A stretch of 14,267 nucleotides of DNA from Deltaproteobacteria bacterium (GCA_019309945.1 JAFDFH010000040.1:1-14267), one strand, 5' to 3'; numbered from the stretch's first letter, positions 1 to 6,857 are shown. The notes: a model not told the origin generated them from the sequence alone. Translations and numbers: made by a program.

Positions 1-15
1 GGGGAGGGTGAGAAG

Positions 16-1212
16 ATGGCGAAGAAGAAGTTTGAGCGGACCAAGCCGCATGTGAATGTAGGTACGATTGGTCATATTGATCATGGTAAGACGACGTTAA
101 CGGCGGCGATAACGAAGCATATGGGGCTCAAGGGTTTAGCGGAGTTTGTTCCGTTTGATGAGATCGACAAGGCGCCGGAGGAGAAGGCGCGAGGGATAAC
201 GATAGCGACGGCGCATGTAGAGTATGAGACGCAGAATCGTCATTATGCGCATGTGGATTGTCCGGGTCATGCGGATTACATTAAGAACATGATTACGGGT
301 GCGGCGCAGATGGACGGTGCGATATTGGTAGTGGGCGCGGATGATGGTCCGATGCCCCAGACGCGGGAGCACATTTTATTGGCGCGCCAGGTGGGTGTGC
401 CGCGGATAGTGGTATTTTTGAACAAGTGTGACATGGTGGATGATGAGGAGCTTATTGAGTTAGTGGAGTTAGAGTTACGGGAGTTATTGGACAAGTATGA
501 GTTTCCCGGTGATGACACGCCGATTATTCGTGGTAGTGCGTTAAAGGCGTTGGAGAGTGATGATCCTGACAGTGAGGCGGCGCGGTGCATATTTGAGTTA
601 ATGGATGCGATTGATACGTATATACCTGAGCCGGAGCGGGATGTGGACAAGCCGTTTTTGATGCCGGTCGAGGATGTATTTAGCATATCGGGTCGCGGTA
701 CGGTGGTAACGGGTCGTGTTGAGCGTGGTATTATTCATGTGGGTGAGGAGGTTGAGATTGTAGGGATTCGCCCGACGGTCAAGACGGTGTGCACGGGCGT
801 TGAGATGTTTCGGAAGTTGCTTGATGAGGGTCAGGCGGGAGACAATGTGGGGTTATTATTGCGGGGTACGAAGCGTGAGGATGTTGAGCGGGGTCAGGTG
901 GTAGCGATTCCGGGAACGATTACGCCGCACACGAAGTTTCGGGCGGAGATATACATATTGAGCAAGGAGGAAGGTGGTCGTCACACGCCGTTTTTCAGTG
1001 GTTATCGGCCGCAGTTTTATTTTCGGACGACGGATGTTACGGGGATATTGGAGTTACCTGAGGGCGTAGAGATGGTGATGCCTGGTGACAATGTGAGCAT
1101 ATCGGGGGAGTTGATTACGCCGATAGCGATGGAGAAAGAGGTTCGGTTTGCGATCAGGGAAGGTGGCCGGACAGTTGGTGCGGGTGTGGTTTGGTGCGGG
1201 TGTGGTCAGTGA
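16..1212 (+). CDS. tuf: Elongation factor Tu, altered C-terminus
   Basis: EF-Tu is the GTPase that delivers aminoacyl-tRNA to the ribosomal A site in the cytoplasm. The 398-residue product has the complete G domain: P-loop GHIDHGKT at 19-26, switch RGITI at 59-63, DCPGH at 81-85 with the catalytic His85, and NKCD at 136-139. Domains 2 and 3 follow and read as intact until the last six residues. The ATG is preceded by a G-rich Shine-Dalgarno (GGGGAGGGTGAG, 1-12). The expected ending, GAGVV followed by SEIIE, is replaced by GAGVVWCGCGQ because a 16-bp tandem duplication at 1175-1206 shifts the frame; the old ending still reads to a TAA at 1223-1225. Codon use is extreme: all 26 Ala codons are GCG and 26 of 28 Thr codons are ACG, unlike the neighbours. 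It lies upstream of rpsJ, the usual place for tuf. The identity is certain; whether the altered protein is functional is unknown. Confidence 0.97.
   Translation: MAKKKFERTKPHVNVGTIGHIDHGKTTLTAAITKHMGLKGLAEFVPFDEIDKAPEEKARGITIATAHVEYETQNRHYAHVDCPGHADYIKNMITGAAQMDGAILVVGADDGPMPQTREHILLARQVGVPRIVVFLNKCDMVDDEELIELVELELRELLDKYEFPGDDTPIIRGSALKALESDDPDSEAARCIFELMDAIDTYIPEPERDVDKPFLMPVEDVFSISGRGTVVTGRVERGIIHVGEEVEIVGIRPTVKTVCTGVEMFRKLLDEGQAGDNVGLLLRGTKREDVERGQVVAIPGTITPHTKFRAEIYILSKEEGGRHTPFFSGYRPQFYFRTTDVTGILELPEGVEMVMPGDNVSISGELITPIAMEKEVRFAIREGGRTVGAGVVWCGCGQ
1175..1206 (+). repeat. 16-bp perfect tandem duplication in the tuf 3' end
   Basis: The unit TTGGTGCGGGTGTGGT occurs at 1175-1190 and again, without a gap, at 1191-1206. 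Sixteen bases is not a multiple of three. Reading from the second copy in the +1 frame gives GAGVVSEIIE and a TAA at 1223-1225, the usual EF-Tu ending. The duplication therefore looks recent and is what changed the C-terminus. Confidence 0.95.
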
Positions 1213-1242
1213 AATAATCGAGTAAGTGGAGAGATTTTGATA

Positions 1243-1554
1243 ATGATAATGAACAACAAAATCAGGATCAGACTCAAGGCATATGATCATAAGCTTTTGG
1301 ATCAGTCGGCATTAGATATTGTGGATACGGCCAATAAAACAGGGGCAAAAGTCGTGGGACCGATACCGTTACCGACGCGGATTCATAAGTATTGTGTGCT
1401 GAGATCCCCCCATATCGATAAAAAGTCCCGAGAGCAGTTTGAAATCAGGACCCACAATCGGCTTTTGGATATCCTGGAACCGACCCAGCAAACCGTGGAT
1501 GCCCTGATGAAACTGGATCTATCCCCAGGAGTGGATGTGGAAATAAAACTGTAG
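1243..1554 (+). CDS. rpsJ: 30S ribosomal protein S10
   Basis: S10 sits in the 30S head and, as NusE, takes part in transcription antitermination. The N-terminal stretch NKIRIRLKAYDHKLLDQ and the C-terminal LSPGVDVEIKL are typical of the family. The ATG at 1243 gives 103 residues, the same as E. coli S10, and has a GGAGAG Shine-Dalgarno at 1228-1233, 9 bases upstream. An in-frame TTG at 1237 lies too close to that site, while the ATG at 1249 would give the most conserved N-terminus but sits 15 bases away. It opens the S10 block, 17 bp after the ancestral tuf stop, so cotranscription with tuf is likely. Codon use is mixed, in clear contrast with tuf. Confidence 0.96.
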   Translation: MIMNNKIRIRLKAYDHKLLDQSALDIVDTANKTGAKVVGPIPLPTRIHKYCVLRSPHIDKKSREQFEIRTHNRLLDILEPTQQTVDALMKLDLSPGVDVEIKL

Positions 1555-1669
1555 CAGATTTTTAAGGGACTTAATTTCTACGTTTGTATTTCATAGCGAA
1601 CATACCACTTTCAATCCTAATTACTAACAAGGTCGAAAACATTTTTTTAAAAGCGATGCAAAGGAATGC

Positions 1670-2326
1670 GTGAAAACGATGTGTAGAGGATTGCTGGGCA
1701 GAAAATTGGGGATGACCGGACACTTTACCCCTGAAGGAAAATATATACCGGTAACCGTCATTCAGGTCGGTCCGTGTGTGGTCACGCAGATCAAAACAGA
1801 GTCGACGGACGGTTACAATGCACTTCAACTCGGTTTTGGAGATCGCAAGAAATCCCGGACAAACAAACCCATGGAAGGACATCTGAAAAAAAGCGGAGCG
1901 GGTCGTTTCGAACTTCTGCGGGAATTTTCGGTGAAGAATCCGGATGAATACAACCTCGGGCAGACCATAACCCTGGATGTGTTTAAAGTTGGTGAGCGCG
2001 TTGATGTCACGGGGACCAGTAAGGGACGAGGTTTTGCCGGTGTGATAAAGCGGCATGGATTTCATGGCGGCAAGCAAAGTCATGGAAGTCACAGCCACAG
2101 GATACCCGGTTCGATCGGGTGTAGTGCTACACCTGCTAAAGTTATCAAGGGTAAAAAAATGCCAGGTCACTATGGAAACAAACGCAAGACGATTCAAAAT
2201 TTGGAGATTGTAGACATCCGATCGGAAGAAAATCTTGTGTTGCTAATGGGCTCGGTACCCGGACCGGGATCAGGACTGCTGGCGGTTAACAAGCTAAAAT
2301 TTTCAGAACATCAGGATGAACGTTAA
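1670..2326 (+). CDS. rplC: 50S ribosomal protein L3
   Basis: L3 is an early-assembly 50S protein with a long extension reaching towards the peptidyl-transferase centre. The N-terminus GLLGRKLGMTGHFTPEGKYI and the central segments RGFAGVIKRHGFHGG and PGSIGC are family hallmarks. From the GTG at 1670 it has 218 residues (E. coli 209). AAAGGA at 1660-1665 precedes this GTG by 4 bases; the ATG at 1679 (MCRGLLG) is the alternative and agrees better with family N-termini, but sits 13 bases from the same site. A 115-bp spacer separates it from rpsJ, longer than usual here, and I recognise nothing in it. A 135-bp spacer to the chosen rplD start follows. Confidence 0.95.
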   Translation: MKTMCRGLLGRKLGMTGHFTPEGKYIPVTVIQVGPCVVTQIKTESTDGYNALQLGFGDRKKSRTNKPMEGHLKKSGAGRFELLREFSVKNPDEYNLGQTITLDVFKVGERVDVTGTSKGRGFAGVIKRHGFHGGKQSHGSHSHRIPGSIGCSATPAKVIKGKKMPGHYGNKRKTIQNLEIVDIRSEENLVLLMGSVPGPGSGLLAVNKLKFSEHQDER

Positions 2327-2461
2327 CTATCCGGTTGGCCGCATTGCTGAAATTGAAACTGGTGCCTGCGTAAATGTTACCAAAGGCGATACAAGCGGCC
2401 GCATAACGAACGCACAAGGGATTTGAAAAGCTGACATCAGGTATTCTGAATGAGGAATAGT

Positions 2462-3085
2462 ATGGCTGGGATGGATGTGCTAAATATAAAAGGTGAGAAG
2501 GTTTCGCAAGTCGAACTAGTCGACATGATATTTAATGTGCCGGTAAAATCGAGTGTCCTGCACGAGGTTGTTAAGATGCAGCTGGCCGGCAAACGTTCAG
2601 GCACTGCCGCGGTTAAACATCGCAGTGATATAAGAGGTAGCGGGCGGAAACTTTTTCGCCAGAAAGGCACTGGACGGGCGCGTCGGGGCAATATTAAATC
2701 CCCCCTGCTCAGAGGTGGCGGGGTTGTATTTGGACCTGATCCGAGGTCATATGCTTATAAGGTTCCCAAAAAAGTTAGAAGACTGGCACTGAAAATGGCC
2801 CTAAGCAGCAAAGTACAGGGAAATAATCTTGTGGTGCTGGATCAATTTGAACTGGATCAGGTTAAAACCAAAAAATTCCTGGAAGTTGTAAACACTTTAA
2901 AACTGGAAAATGTATTAATCGTCACCGAGAAAAAGAATGAAAATCTGGAACTTTCATCCAGAAATGTCCCCGACGTGAAAGTCTTAAGATCTGAAGGCTT
3001 GAATGTCTATGACATTCTCAAATACAAGAAAATGATCCTGCTTGAGTCTTCGATAAAGGATATTGAAGGGAGGCTGCTGGCATGA
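2462..3085 (+). CDS. rplD: 50S ribosomal protein L4
   Basis: L4 binds 23S rRNA domain I and its internal loop lines the peptide exit tunnel; in E. coli it also represses the S10 operon. The family signature is the basic stretch RGSGRKLFRQKGTGRARRGN followed by PLLRGGGVVFGP, both present. The ATG at 2462 is chosen because GAGGA at 2452-2456 lies 5 bases upstream; it yields 207 residues (E. coli 201). An in-frame ATG at 2450 overlaps the Shine-Dalgarno, and one at 2471 is also possible. The stop overlaps the rplW start as ATGA, so translational coupling is likely. I do not see a recognisable L4-responsive leader. Confidence 0.95.
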   Translation: MAGMDVLNIKGEKVSQVELVDMIFNVPVKSSVLHEVVKMQLAGKRSGTAAVKHRSDIRGSGRKLFRQKGTGRARRGNIKSPLLRGGGVVFGPDPRSYAYKVPKKVRRLALKMALSSKVQGNNLVVLDQFELDQVKTKKFLEVVNTLKLENVLIVTEKKNENLELSSRNVPDVKVLRSEGLNVYDILKYKKMILLESSIKDIEGRLLA

Positions 3086-3369
3086 TTCAGTATAATATCA
3101 TTAAAAGGCCTTTGATTACGGAGAAGACCGGAATTCAAAAAGAGAATTTCAACCAGATTTCTTTTGAGGTTGATCGGAGGGCGAACCGGGTTGAAATTAA
3201 AAGGGCGATCGAAACCATTTTTAATGTTAAGGTGGGAGGCGTTCGGACAATGCAGGTGAAGGGTAAGGTCAAGCGAAGGGGACGTATCGTGGGAAAACGC
3301 AGGGACTGGAAAAAAGCAGTTGTCACACTGATGCCTGGGGAACGTATTGACTTTTTTGACGGCGTTTAA
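3082..3369 (+). CDS. rplW: 50S ribosomal protein L23
   Basis: L23 lies at the exit of the peptide tunnel, where trigger factor and SRP dock. The family opening IIKRPLITEKT, the segment FEVDRRANRVEIKRAIETIF and VGGVRTM are all visible in 95 residues (E. coli 100). The start ATG at 3082 overlaps the rplD stop by 4 bp and has AAGGGAGG at 3066-3073, 8 bases upstream. rplB follows 15 bp later, the canonical S10-operon order. Confidence 0.96.
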   Translation: MIQYNIIKRPLITEKTGIQKENFNQISFEVDRRANRVEIKRAIETIFNVKVGGVRTMQVKGKVKRRGRIVGKRRDWKKAVVTLMPGERIDFFDGV

Positions 3370-3384
3370 ATTTAGGAGTGAATA

Positions 3385-4212
3385 ATGACGATTAAAAAAG
3401 TAAAACCAACATCTCCTGGAAGGCGATTTCAAGGATATTCAACATTTGAGGAGATTACCCGAATAAGCCCTGAAAAAAGCCTGCTCAGGCGTATCAAGAA
3501 AACAGGCGGACGAAATGCGAAAGGGCGTATCACGTGCAGGCACCGGGGCGGAGGGCAAAAGCGGCATTATCGGGTGATCGACTTCAAGCGGGATAAGATT
3601 GGGATCCCTGCAAAAGTTGCATCCCTGGAGTATGATCCGAACCGAAGTGCCAGAATCGCTCTGCTGCATTATGTGGACGGTGAAAAGCGATATATTCTGG
3701 CGCCCCTTCATCTTTTCGTTAATGATGTTGTAGTGTCAGGGCCACAAGCGGACATTAAACCGGGCAATACGCTTCCACTGATTAATATTCCCCTCGGTAC
3801 GCTTATACACAACATTGAATTGCGCGTTGGAAAAGGTGGTCAAATTGTTAGAAGCGCCGGAACCTCTGCTCAACTGATGGCCAAGGAGGACCGGTATGCC
3901 CTTCTCAAGCTTCCATCCGGGGAAGTTCGAATGGTCTTACTAAAATGTAAAGCCACAATCGGTCAGCTTGGCAATGCGGATCATGAGAATATCCCATTAG
4001 GTAAAGCAGGTCGTAGCCGTTGGCTCGGCCGACGTCCAAAAGTTCGCGGTGTTGCAATGAATCCCGTCGACCATCCAATGGGAGGCGGTGAAGGAAGATC
4101 TTCGGGCGGACGGCATCCTTGTACCCCCTGGGGTGTGCCTACGAAAGGTTATAGAACCCGAAGGAACAAAAAAAGTGATCGTTATATTGTCAAACGACGG
4201 ACAAAAAAATAG
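3385..4212 (+). CDS. rplB: 50S ribosomal protein L2
   Basis: L2 is a primary 23S rRNA-binding protein needed for subunit joining and peptidyl-transferase activity. The 275-residue product (E. coli 273) carries the GRITCRHRGGGQKRHYR segment near residue 50 and the C-terminal hallmark VAMNPVDHPMGGGEGRSSGG containing the conserved His, then RTRRNKKSDRYIVKRR. AGGAG at 3374-3378 lies 6 bases before the ATG. Ala codons are mixed (GCA, GCC, GCG, GCT), which makes the all-GCG pattern of tuf stand out. A 66-bp spacer to rpsS follows. Confidence 0.98.
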   Translation: MTIKKVKPTSPGRRFQGYSTFEEITRISPEKSLLRRIKKTGGRNAKGRITCRHRGGGQKRHYRVIDFKRDKIGIPAKVASLEYDPNRSARIALLHYVDGEKRYILAPLHLFVNDVVVSGPQADIKPGNTLPLINIPLGTLIHNIELRVGKGGQIVRSAGTSAQLMAKEDRYALLKLPSGEVRMVLLKCKATIGQLGNADHENIPLGKAGRSRWLGRRPKVRGVAMNPVDHPMGGGEGRSSGGRHPCTPWGVPTKGYRTRRNKKSDRYIVKRRTKK

Positions 4213-4278
4213 TGATGTATTATTCGTCAATCAGGAATCGAAAATCCTTTAGCTGATAAAAAAATTTTTGGAGAAAAT

Positions 4279-4557
4279 ATGCCGCGATCCTTAAAAAAAG
4301 GCCCATACATTGAACTAAAATTATTGAATAAAGTGAATATCGCCCAAGAGACCCGGAGCAATAGAGTCATCAAAACATGGTCCCGACGGTCGACAGTTAT
4401 TCCTGAGATGGTGGGGATTACGTTGGCTATTCACAATGGAAAAAAATTCATTCCAGTTTTTATCTCCGAGAACATGGTGGGACACAAACTGGGTGAATTT
4501 TCGCCAACGCGCACTTTTTTCGGGCACGCTGGAGGCAAAAAATCGAGATTGAAGTAG
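4279..4557 (+). CDS. rpsS: 30S ribosomal protein S19
   Basis: S19 forms part of the 30S head and pairs with S13 near the A-site tRNA and the intersubunit bridges. MPRSLKKGPYIELKLL, IKTWSRRSTVIPEMVG and the C-terminal KLGEFSPTRTFFGHAG match the family end to end. It has 92 residues, the same length as E. coli S19. GGAGA at 4270-4274 lies just before the ATG. It sits between rplB and rplV as usual. Confidence 0.97.
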   Translation: MPRSLKKGPYIELKLLNKVNIAQETRSNRVIKTWSRRSTVIPEMVGITLAIHNGKKFIPVFISENMVGHKLGEFSPTRTFFGHAGGKKSRLK

Positions 4558-4585
4558 TGATGACGAGAAAAAGGGAATATCTGTA

Positions 4586-4924
4586 ATGGAGGTTAAAGCT
4601 GTAGTGAAATATGTGCGCATTTCTCCTGTAAAAGTTCGCAGGCTGATTCAAGCGATCAAGGGGAAGCCCGTTGAAGCAGGTCTGAATATACTTAAGTTTA
4701 TGCCGCAAAAGGCAGCGGGGATTGTGGAAAAGACAGTCCGCAGCGCAGTGTCGAATGCGGATCAAAATCCGGATATTGATGTCGACATGCTGGTTATTCG
4801 CAACATCATTGTTGACCAGGGCCCCACATTGAAGCGCTTCAGGGCCAGGGCACGGGGTAGGGGCACGCGGATTTTAAAAAGGACTGCTCATATCACGATT
4901 ATTTTAGATGAAGGTTCGGTCTAA
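4586..4924 (+). CDS. rplV: 50S ribosomal protein L22
   Basis: L22 binds all 23S rRNA domains, and its beta-hairpin lines the exit tunnel and forms part of the macrolide site. The segments YVRISPVKVRRLIQAIKGKP and LKRFRARARGRGTRILKRTAHI, the latter being the tunnel hairpin and C-terminal strand, are clear. It has 112 residues (E. coli 110). AAGGGA at 4571-4576 lies 9 bases before the ATG. The gap to rpsC is 15 bp and contains that gene's Shine-Dalgarno. Confidence 0.97.
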   Translation: MEVKAVVKYVRISPVKVRRLIQAIKGKPVEAGLNILKFMPQKAAGIVEKTVRSAVSNADQNPDIDVDMLVIRNIIVDQGPTLKRFRARARGRGTRILKRTAHITIILDEGSV

Positions 4925-4939
4925 AAAAGGAGGGAAGGT

Positions 4940-5590
4940 TTGGGCCAGAAAGTAAATCCAATAGGATTCAGGTTGGGAACGGTTAAAACGTGGGAGTCAC
5001 GATGGTATGCCGGCAAGAATTATGCGGAGTATATACTGGAAGATCATAAGATCAGGAAGTTTGTGAAGAAGAAGCTTTTCCACGCGGGAATTTCCAGAAT
5101 GGAGATTGAGAGATCTTCAAAGCGTGTCAAACTTCGAATCTACACATCCAGACCGGGAATTGTTATTGGCAAAAAGGGTGCTGAAATCGCGCTACTTAAA
5201 AAAGATCTTGAAAAGATCGTATCCCATGAAGTTCTTATCGATATCCAGGAGGTACGAAAACCGGAGATTGAGGCCCAGCTAGTTGCGGAGAATGTTGCCT
5301 TGCAGATCGAAAGGAGGGTGGCGTTTCGCCGAGCCATGAAACGGGGGGTTTCTTCAGCTATGCGGTTTGGTGCCAAGGGGATAAAGATTATTTGTTCCGG
5401 CCGTCTGGGGGGCGCAGAGATGGCCAGGACGGAATGGTACAAAGAAGGAAGGGTGCCATTGCACACCATAAGGGCGGATATCGACTATGGCTTCATTGAG
5501 GCCCGGACAACATACGGCATTGTAGGGGTTAAAGTATTCATATTTAATGGAGAAATTTTGAAAAAGGATCAAGTGGAAGTTGATAGATAG
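4940..5590 (+). CDS. rpsC: 30S ribosomal protein S3
   Basis: S3 lies at the mRNA entry channel of the 30S head and contributes to mRNA unwinding. The N-terminus MGQKVNPIGFRLG fixes the start at a TTG (4940), supported by AAGGAGGGAAGG just upstream. The KH domain is visible with its GxxG loop in IVIGKKGAEI near residues 74-83, and the C-terminal domain holds GRLGGAEMARTEWYKEGRVP. It has 216 residues; E. coli S3 is 233, but shorter versions are normal because the C-terminal tail varies. After it comes the longest gene-free stretch of the window, so the usual tight rpsC-rplP coupling is broken here. Confidence 0.97.
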   Translation: MGQKVNPIGFRLGTVKTWESRWYAGKNYAEYILEDHKIRKFVKKKLFHAGISRMEIERSSKRVKLRIYTSRPGIVIGKKGAEIALLKKDLEKIVSHEVLIDIQEVRKPEIEAQLVAENVALQIERRVAFRRAMKRGVSSAMRFGAKGIKIICSGRLGGAEMARTEWYKEGRVPLHTIRADIDYGFIEARTTYGIVGVKVFIFNGEILKKDQVEVDR

Positions 5591-5638
5591 GAATTTATCA
5601 TTGTTATACGAGGCCCAAATTTAACAGTTTCCTAACTA

Positions 5639-5779
5639 GTGCCCATCCAGAAACGGTCTTTTTGCCCGATCTCTGTGTAATGCTCAAAATTTTATCCTCG
5701 GAATATCAACTATATGCCTGCGGTAAAATTTTTCGCAGGCCTTGATCTCGAACAAAAATGCTCGTTTCTGGACGGACCC
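5639..5779 (+). mobile_element. MITE-like element, copy 1
   Basis: A 141-bp non-coding unit is bounded by imperfect terminal inverted repeats. The inner ten bases TCCAGAAACG (5646-5655) and CGTTTCTGGA (5763-5772) match perfectly; over the outer 17 bases, 14 match. A TA dinucleotide flanks each side (5637-5638 and 5780-5781), as for Tc1/mariner/IS630-type insertion, and CCTAACTA also occurs on both sides (5631-5638, 5778-5785), so an 8-bp target duplication is an alternative reading. A central hairpin GCCTGCG/CGCAGGC (5716-5722, 5734-5740) lies within it. There is no transposase, so it would need one in trans. Confidence 0.7.
5716..5740 (+). repeat. Internal hairpin of MITE copy 1
   Basis: GCCTGCG at 5716-5722 pairs perfectly with CGCAGGC at 5734-5740 around an 11-base A/T-rich loop that is itself partly self-complementary (AAAATTTT). 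No T tract follows, so it is not a standard intrinsic terminator. Confidence 0.75.
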
Positions 5780-5785
5780 TAACTA

Positions 5786-5940
5786 TTGTCCGAACGAAAA
5801 CTAGATTGTTTTTCCAAGCTCAAGGAAGGCGATCCGCCTGAGGCGGATTAACCGCAGGAATATTTTAGCGTATTTTGAGGATTAAAATCTGAGCCTGACG
5901 CCGAAATTGGGAAAAATATAGGTTTCAAGATCAAATGACG
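5786..5940 (-). mobile_element. MITE-like element, decayed copy 2, inverted
   Basis: Read on the minus strand, this stretch follows the same order of motifs as copy 1: GAAAC, a T-rich tract with CCC, then GCTCA, ATTTTA, TCCTC and CCTGCGGT, then AAGG and a terminal segment. On the plus strand the matching blocks are ACCGCAGG (5851-5858) and GAGGATTAAAATCTGAGCC (5877-5895). The left end, 5787-5801, matches about 10 of 15 bases of the reverse complement of the right end of copy 1. Both ends are degenerate and no clear target duplication remains, so the limits are approximate. A perfect hairpin sits in its middle. Confidence 0.55.
5832..5848. repeat. Short perfect palindrome in MITE copy 2
   Basis: ATCCGCC and GGCGGAT flank a 3-base TGA loop, giving a compact GC-rich hairpin. 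It sits at the place corresponding to the central hairpin of copy 1, but its sequence differs, which suggests the arms have evolved as a pair or been replaced by a small REP-like unit. Confidence 0.75.
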
Positions 5941-5968
5941 ATACCATTTTTTACAGGAGATAAGGGAC

Positions 5969-6379
5969 ATGCTGAGCCCCAAAAAAGTAAAATTTAGGAA
6001 GCAACAAAAAGGCAGGATGAAAGGCATATCCTGGCGGGGGTGTAAATTGAATTTCGGCGCATTCGGATTGCAGGCGATAGAATGCGGGACATTGAGCTCA
6101 AAACAGATTGAGGCTGCGCGTATTGCCATGACCCGGCATGTTAAAAGAGGCGGAAAAATGTGGATCAGAATCTTTCCGGATAAACCTTTTACAAAAAAAC
6201 CTGCTGAAGTCAGGATGGGAAAAGGAAAGGGAGCGCCTGAGGGATGGGTTGCGGTCATTCGTCCGGGAAGAATCCTTTATGAAATGGAAGGGGTTTCCAG
6301 AGAACTGGCTATAGAGGCCTTCCGGCTTGCCTCACACAAGCTTTCAGTCAAGACAAGATTTGTGGAGAGGAGTGATTGA
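5969..6379 (+). CDS. rplP: 50S ribosomal protein L16
   Basis: L16 lies near the A site of the 50S and helps organise the tRNA-binding region. The start MLSPKKVKFRKQQKGRMKG, the central GGKMWIRIFPDKPFTKKPAE and MGKGKGAPEGWVA are typical. It has 136 residues (E. coli 136). AGGAGA at 5955-5960 lies 8 bases before the ATG. It is separated from rpsC by the MITE-bearing gap but closely linked to rpmC, whose start lies 2 bases after this stop. Confidence 0.97.
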   Translation: MLSPKKVKFRKQQKGRMKGISWRGCKLNFGAFGLQAIECGTLSSKQIEAARIAMTRHVKRGGKMWIRIFPDKPFTKKPAEVRMGKGKGAPEGWVAVIRPGRILYEMEGVSRELAIEAFRLASHKLSVKTRFVERSD

Positions 6380-6381
6380 TA

Positions 6382-6591
6382 ATGAAAGCAAGCGAAATTA
6401 GAGAATTGAGCACAGAAGAAATGGAGCGTAAAGGCAACGATTTTAAAGAGGAATTATTTAATTTGCGTTTTCAGCATGAAATCGGCCAGCTCGAAAATCC
6501 CAATAAGGTCAAGCAAACCAAACGGGATATTGCAAGAATAAAGACGGTAATGAATGAATTTGCCAAAAATACTAACACACCTAAAGAATAG
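6382..6591 (+). CDS. rpmC: 50S ribosomal protein L29
   Basis: L29 is a small helical-hairpin protein near the exit tunnel, next to L23. The family pattern MKASEIRELSTEEM followed by EELFNLRFQHEIGQLENPN and RDIARIKTV is present in 69 residues (E. coli 63). The ATG at 6382 is preferred: GGAGAGGAG at 6364-6372 lies 9 bases upstream, whereas the in-frame TTG at 6376, which would overlap the rplP stop, is only 3 bases away. Confidence 0.95.
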   Translation: MKASEIRELSTEEMERKGNDFKEELFNLRFQHEIGQLENPNKVKQTKRDIARIKTVMNEFAKNTNTPKE

Positions 6592-6599
6592 TTGCTGAT

Positions 6600-6857
6600 A
6601 TGAAAAAACGAGGAATGAAGAGGCAGGTAGTAGGAACGGTGGTAAGTGACAAAACGGATAAAACCGTCATCGTTCAGGTTGAACGGCTTGTTAAACATCA
6701 GCTTTATAAGAAATATATCCGAAGACGGTCCAAGTTCTCAGCCCACGATGAACTTAATTCCTGCAGAACCGGCGACAAGGTATTAATAACCGAATCCAGA
6801 CCGCTCAGCAGAACCAAAAAATGGCGTGTCAACCAGATCGTCGAAAAAGCTGTCTGA
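6600..6857 (+). CDS. rpsQ: 30S ribosomal protein S17
   Basis: S17 is a primary 16S rRNA-binding OB-fold protein. VVGTVVSDKTDKTVIVQVER, a KKYIRRRSKFSAHDE segment and a GDKVLITESRPLSRTKKW tail are all family hallmarks. It has 85 residues (E. coli 84). The Shine-Dalgarno is weak, as the 8-bp gap after rpmC offers only a poor match, so translation probably depends on coupling to rpmC. An internal ATG at 6615 has AGGA directly against it and is not favoured. Confidence 0.95.
   Translation: MKKRGMKRQVVGTVVSDKTDKTVIVQVERLVKHQLYKKYIRRRSKFSAHDELNSCRTGDKVLITESRPLSRTKKWRVNQIVEKAV

Larger units (their letters stand above)
5591..5968. other. Gene-free insert between rpsC and rplP
   Basis: These 378 bases contain no credible coding region on either strand. 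In most bacteria rpsC and rplP are nearly contiguous. Most of the gap is explained by two facing inverted-repeat elements (about 5639-5779 and 5786-5940). The last 28 bases hold the rplP Shine-Dalgarno, AGGAGA at 5955-5960. I see no clear sigma-70 promoter and no intrinsic terminator, since the hairpins are not followed by a T run. Confidence 0.8.

Noticed and set aside
276..686. A 136-codon open frame on the minus strand inside tuf.
   Set aside because: It is the antisense shadow of tuf, kept open by the uniform codon choice there. It is low complexity (Ser/Asn rich) and has no start signal.
1571..2197. A 208-codon open frame on the minus strand across rplC.
   Set aside because: It is antisense to a clear L3 gene, has no known similarity and no ribosome site.
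2316..2426. A 36-codon + strand frame overlapping the end of rplC and filling most of the rplC-rplD spacer (MNVNYPVGRIAEIETG...).
   Set aside because: It has no clear Shine-Dalgarno, overlaps rplC and has no recognisable family. The Gly/Thr-rich sequence could arise by chance. Conservation in relatives would be needed to support it.
5716..5740. The hairpin after rpsC as an intrinsic terminator.
   Set aside because: The stem is good but no T run follows, and the downstream genes are essential members of the same operon with no evident promoter.
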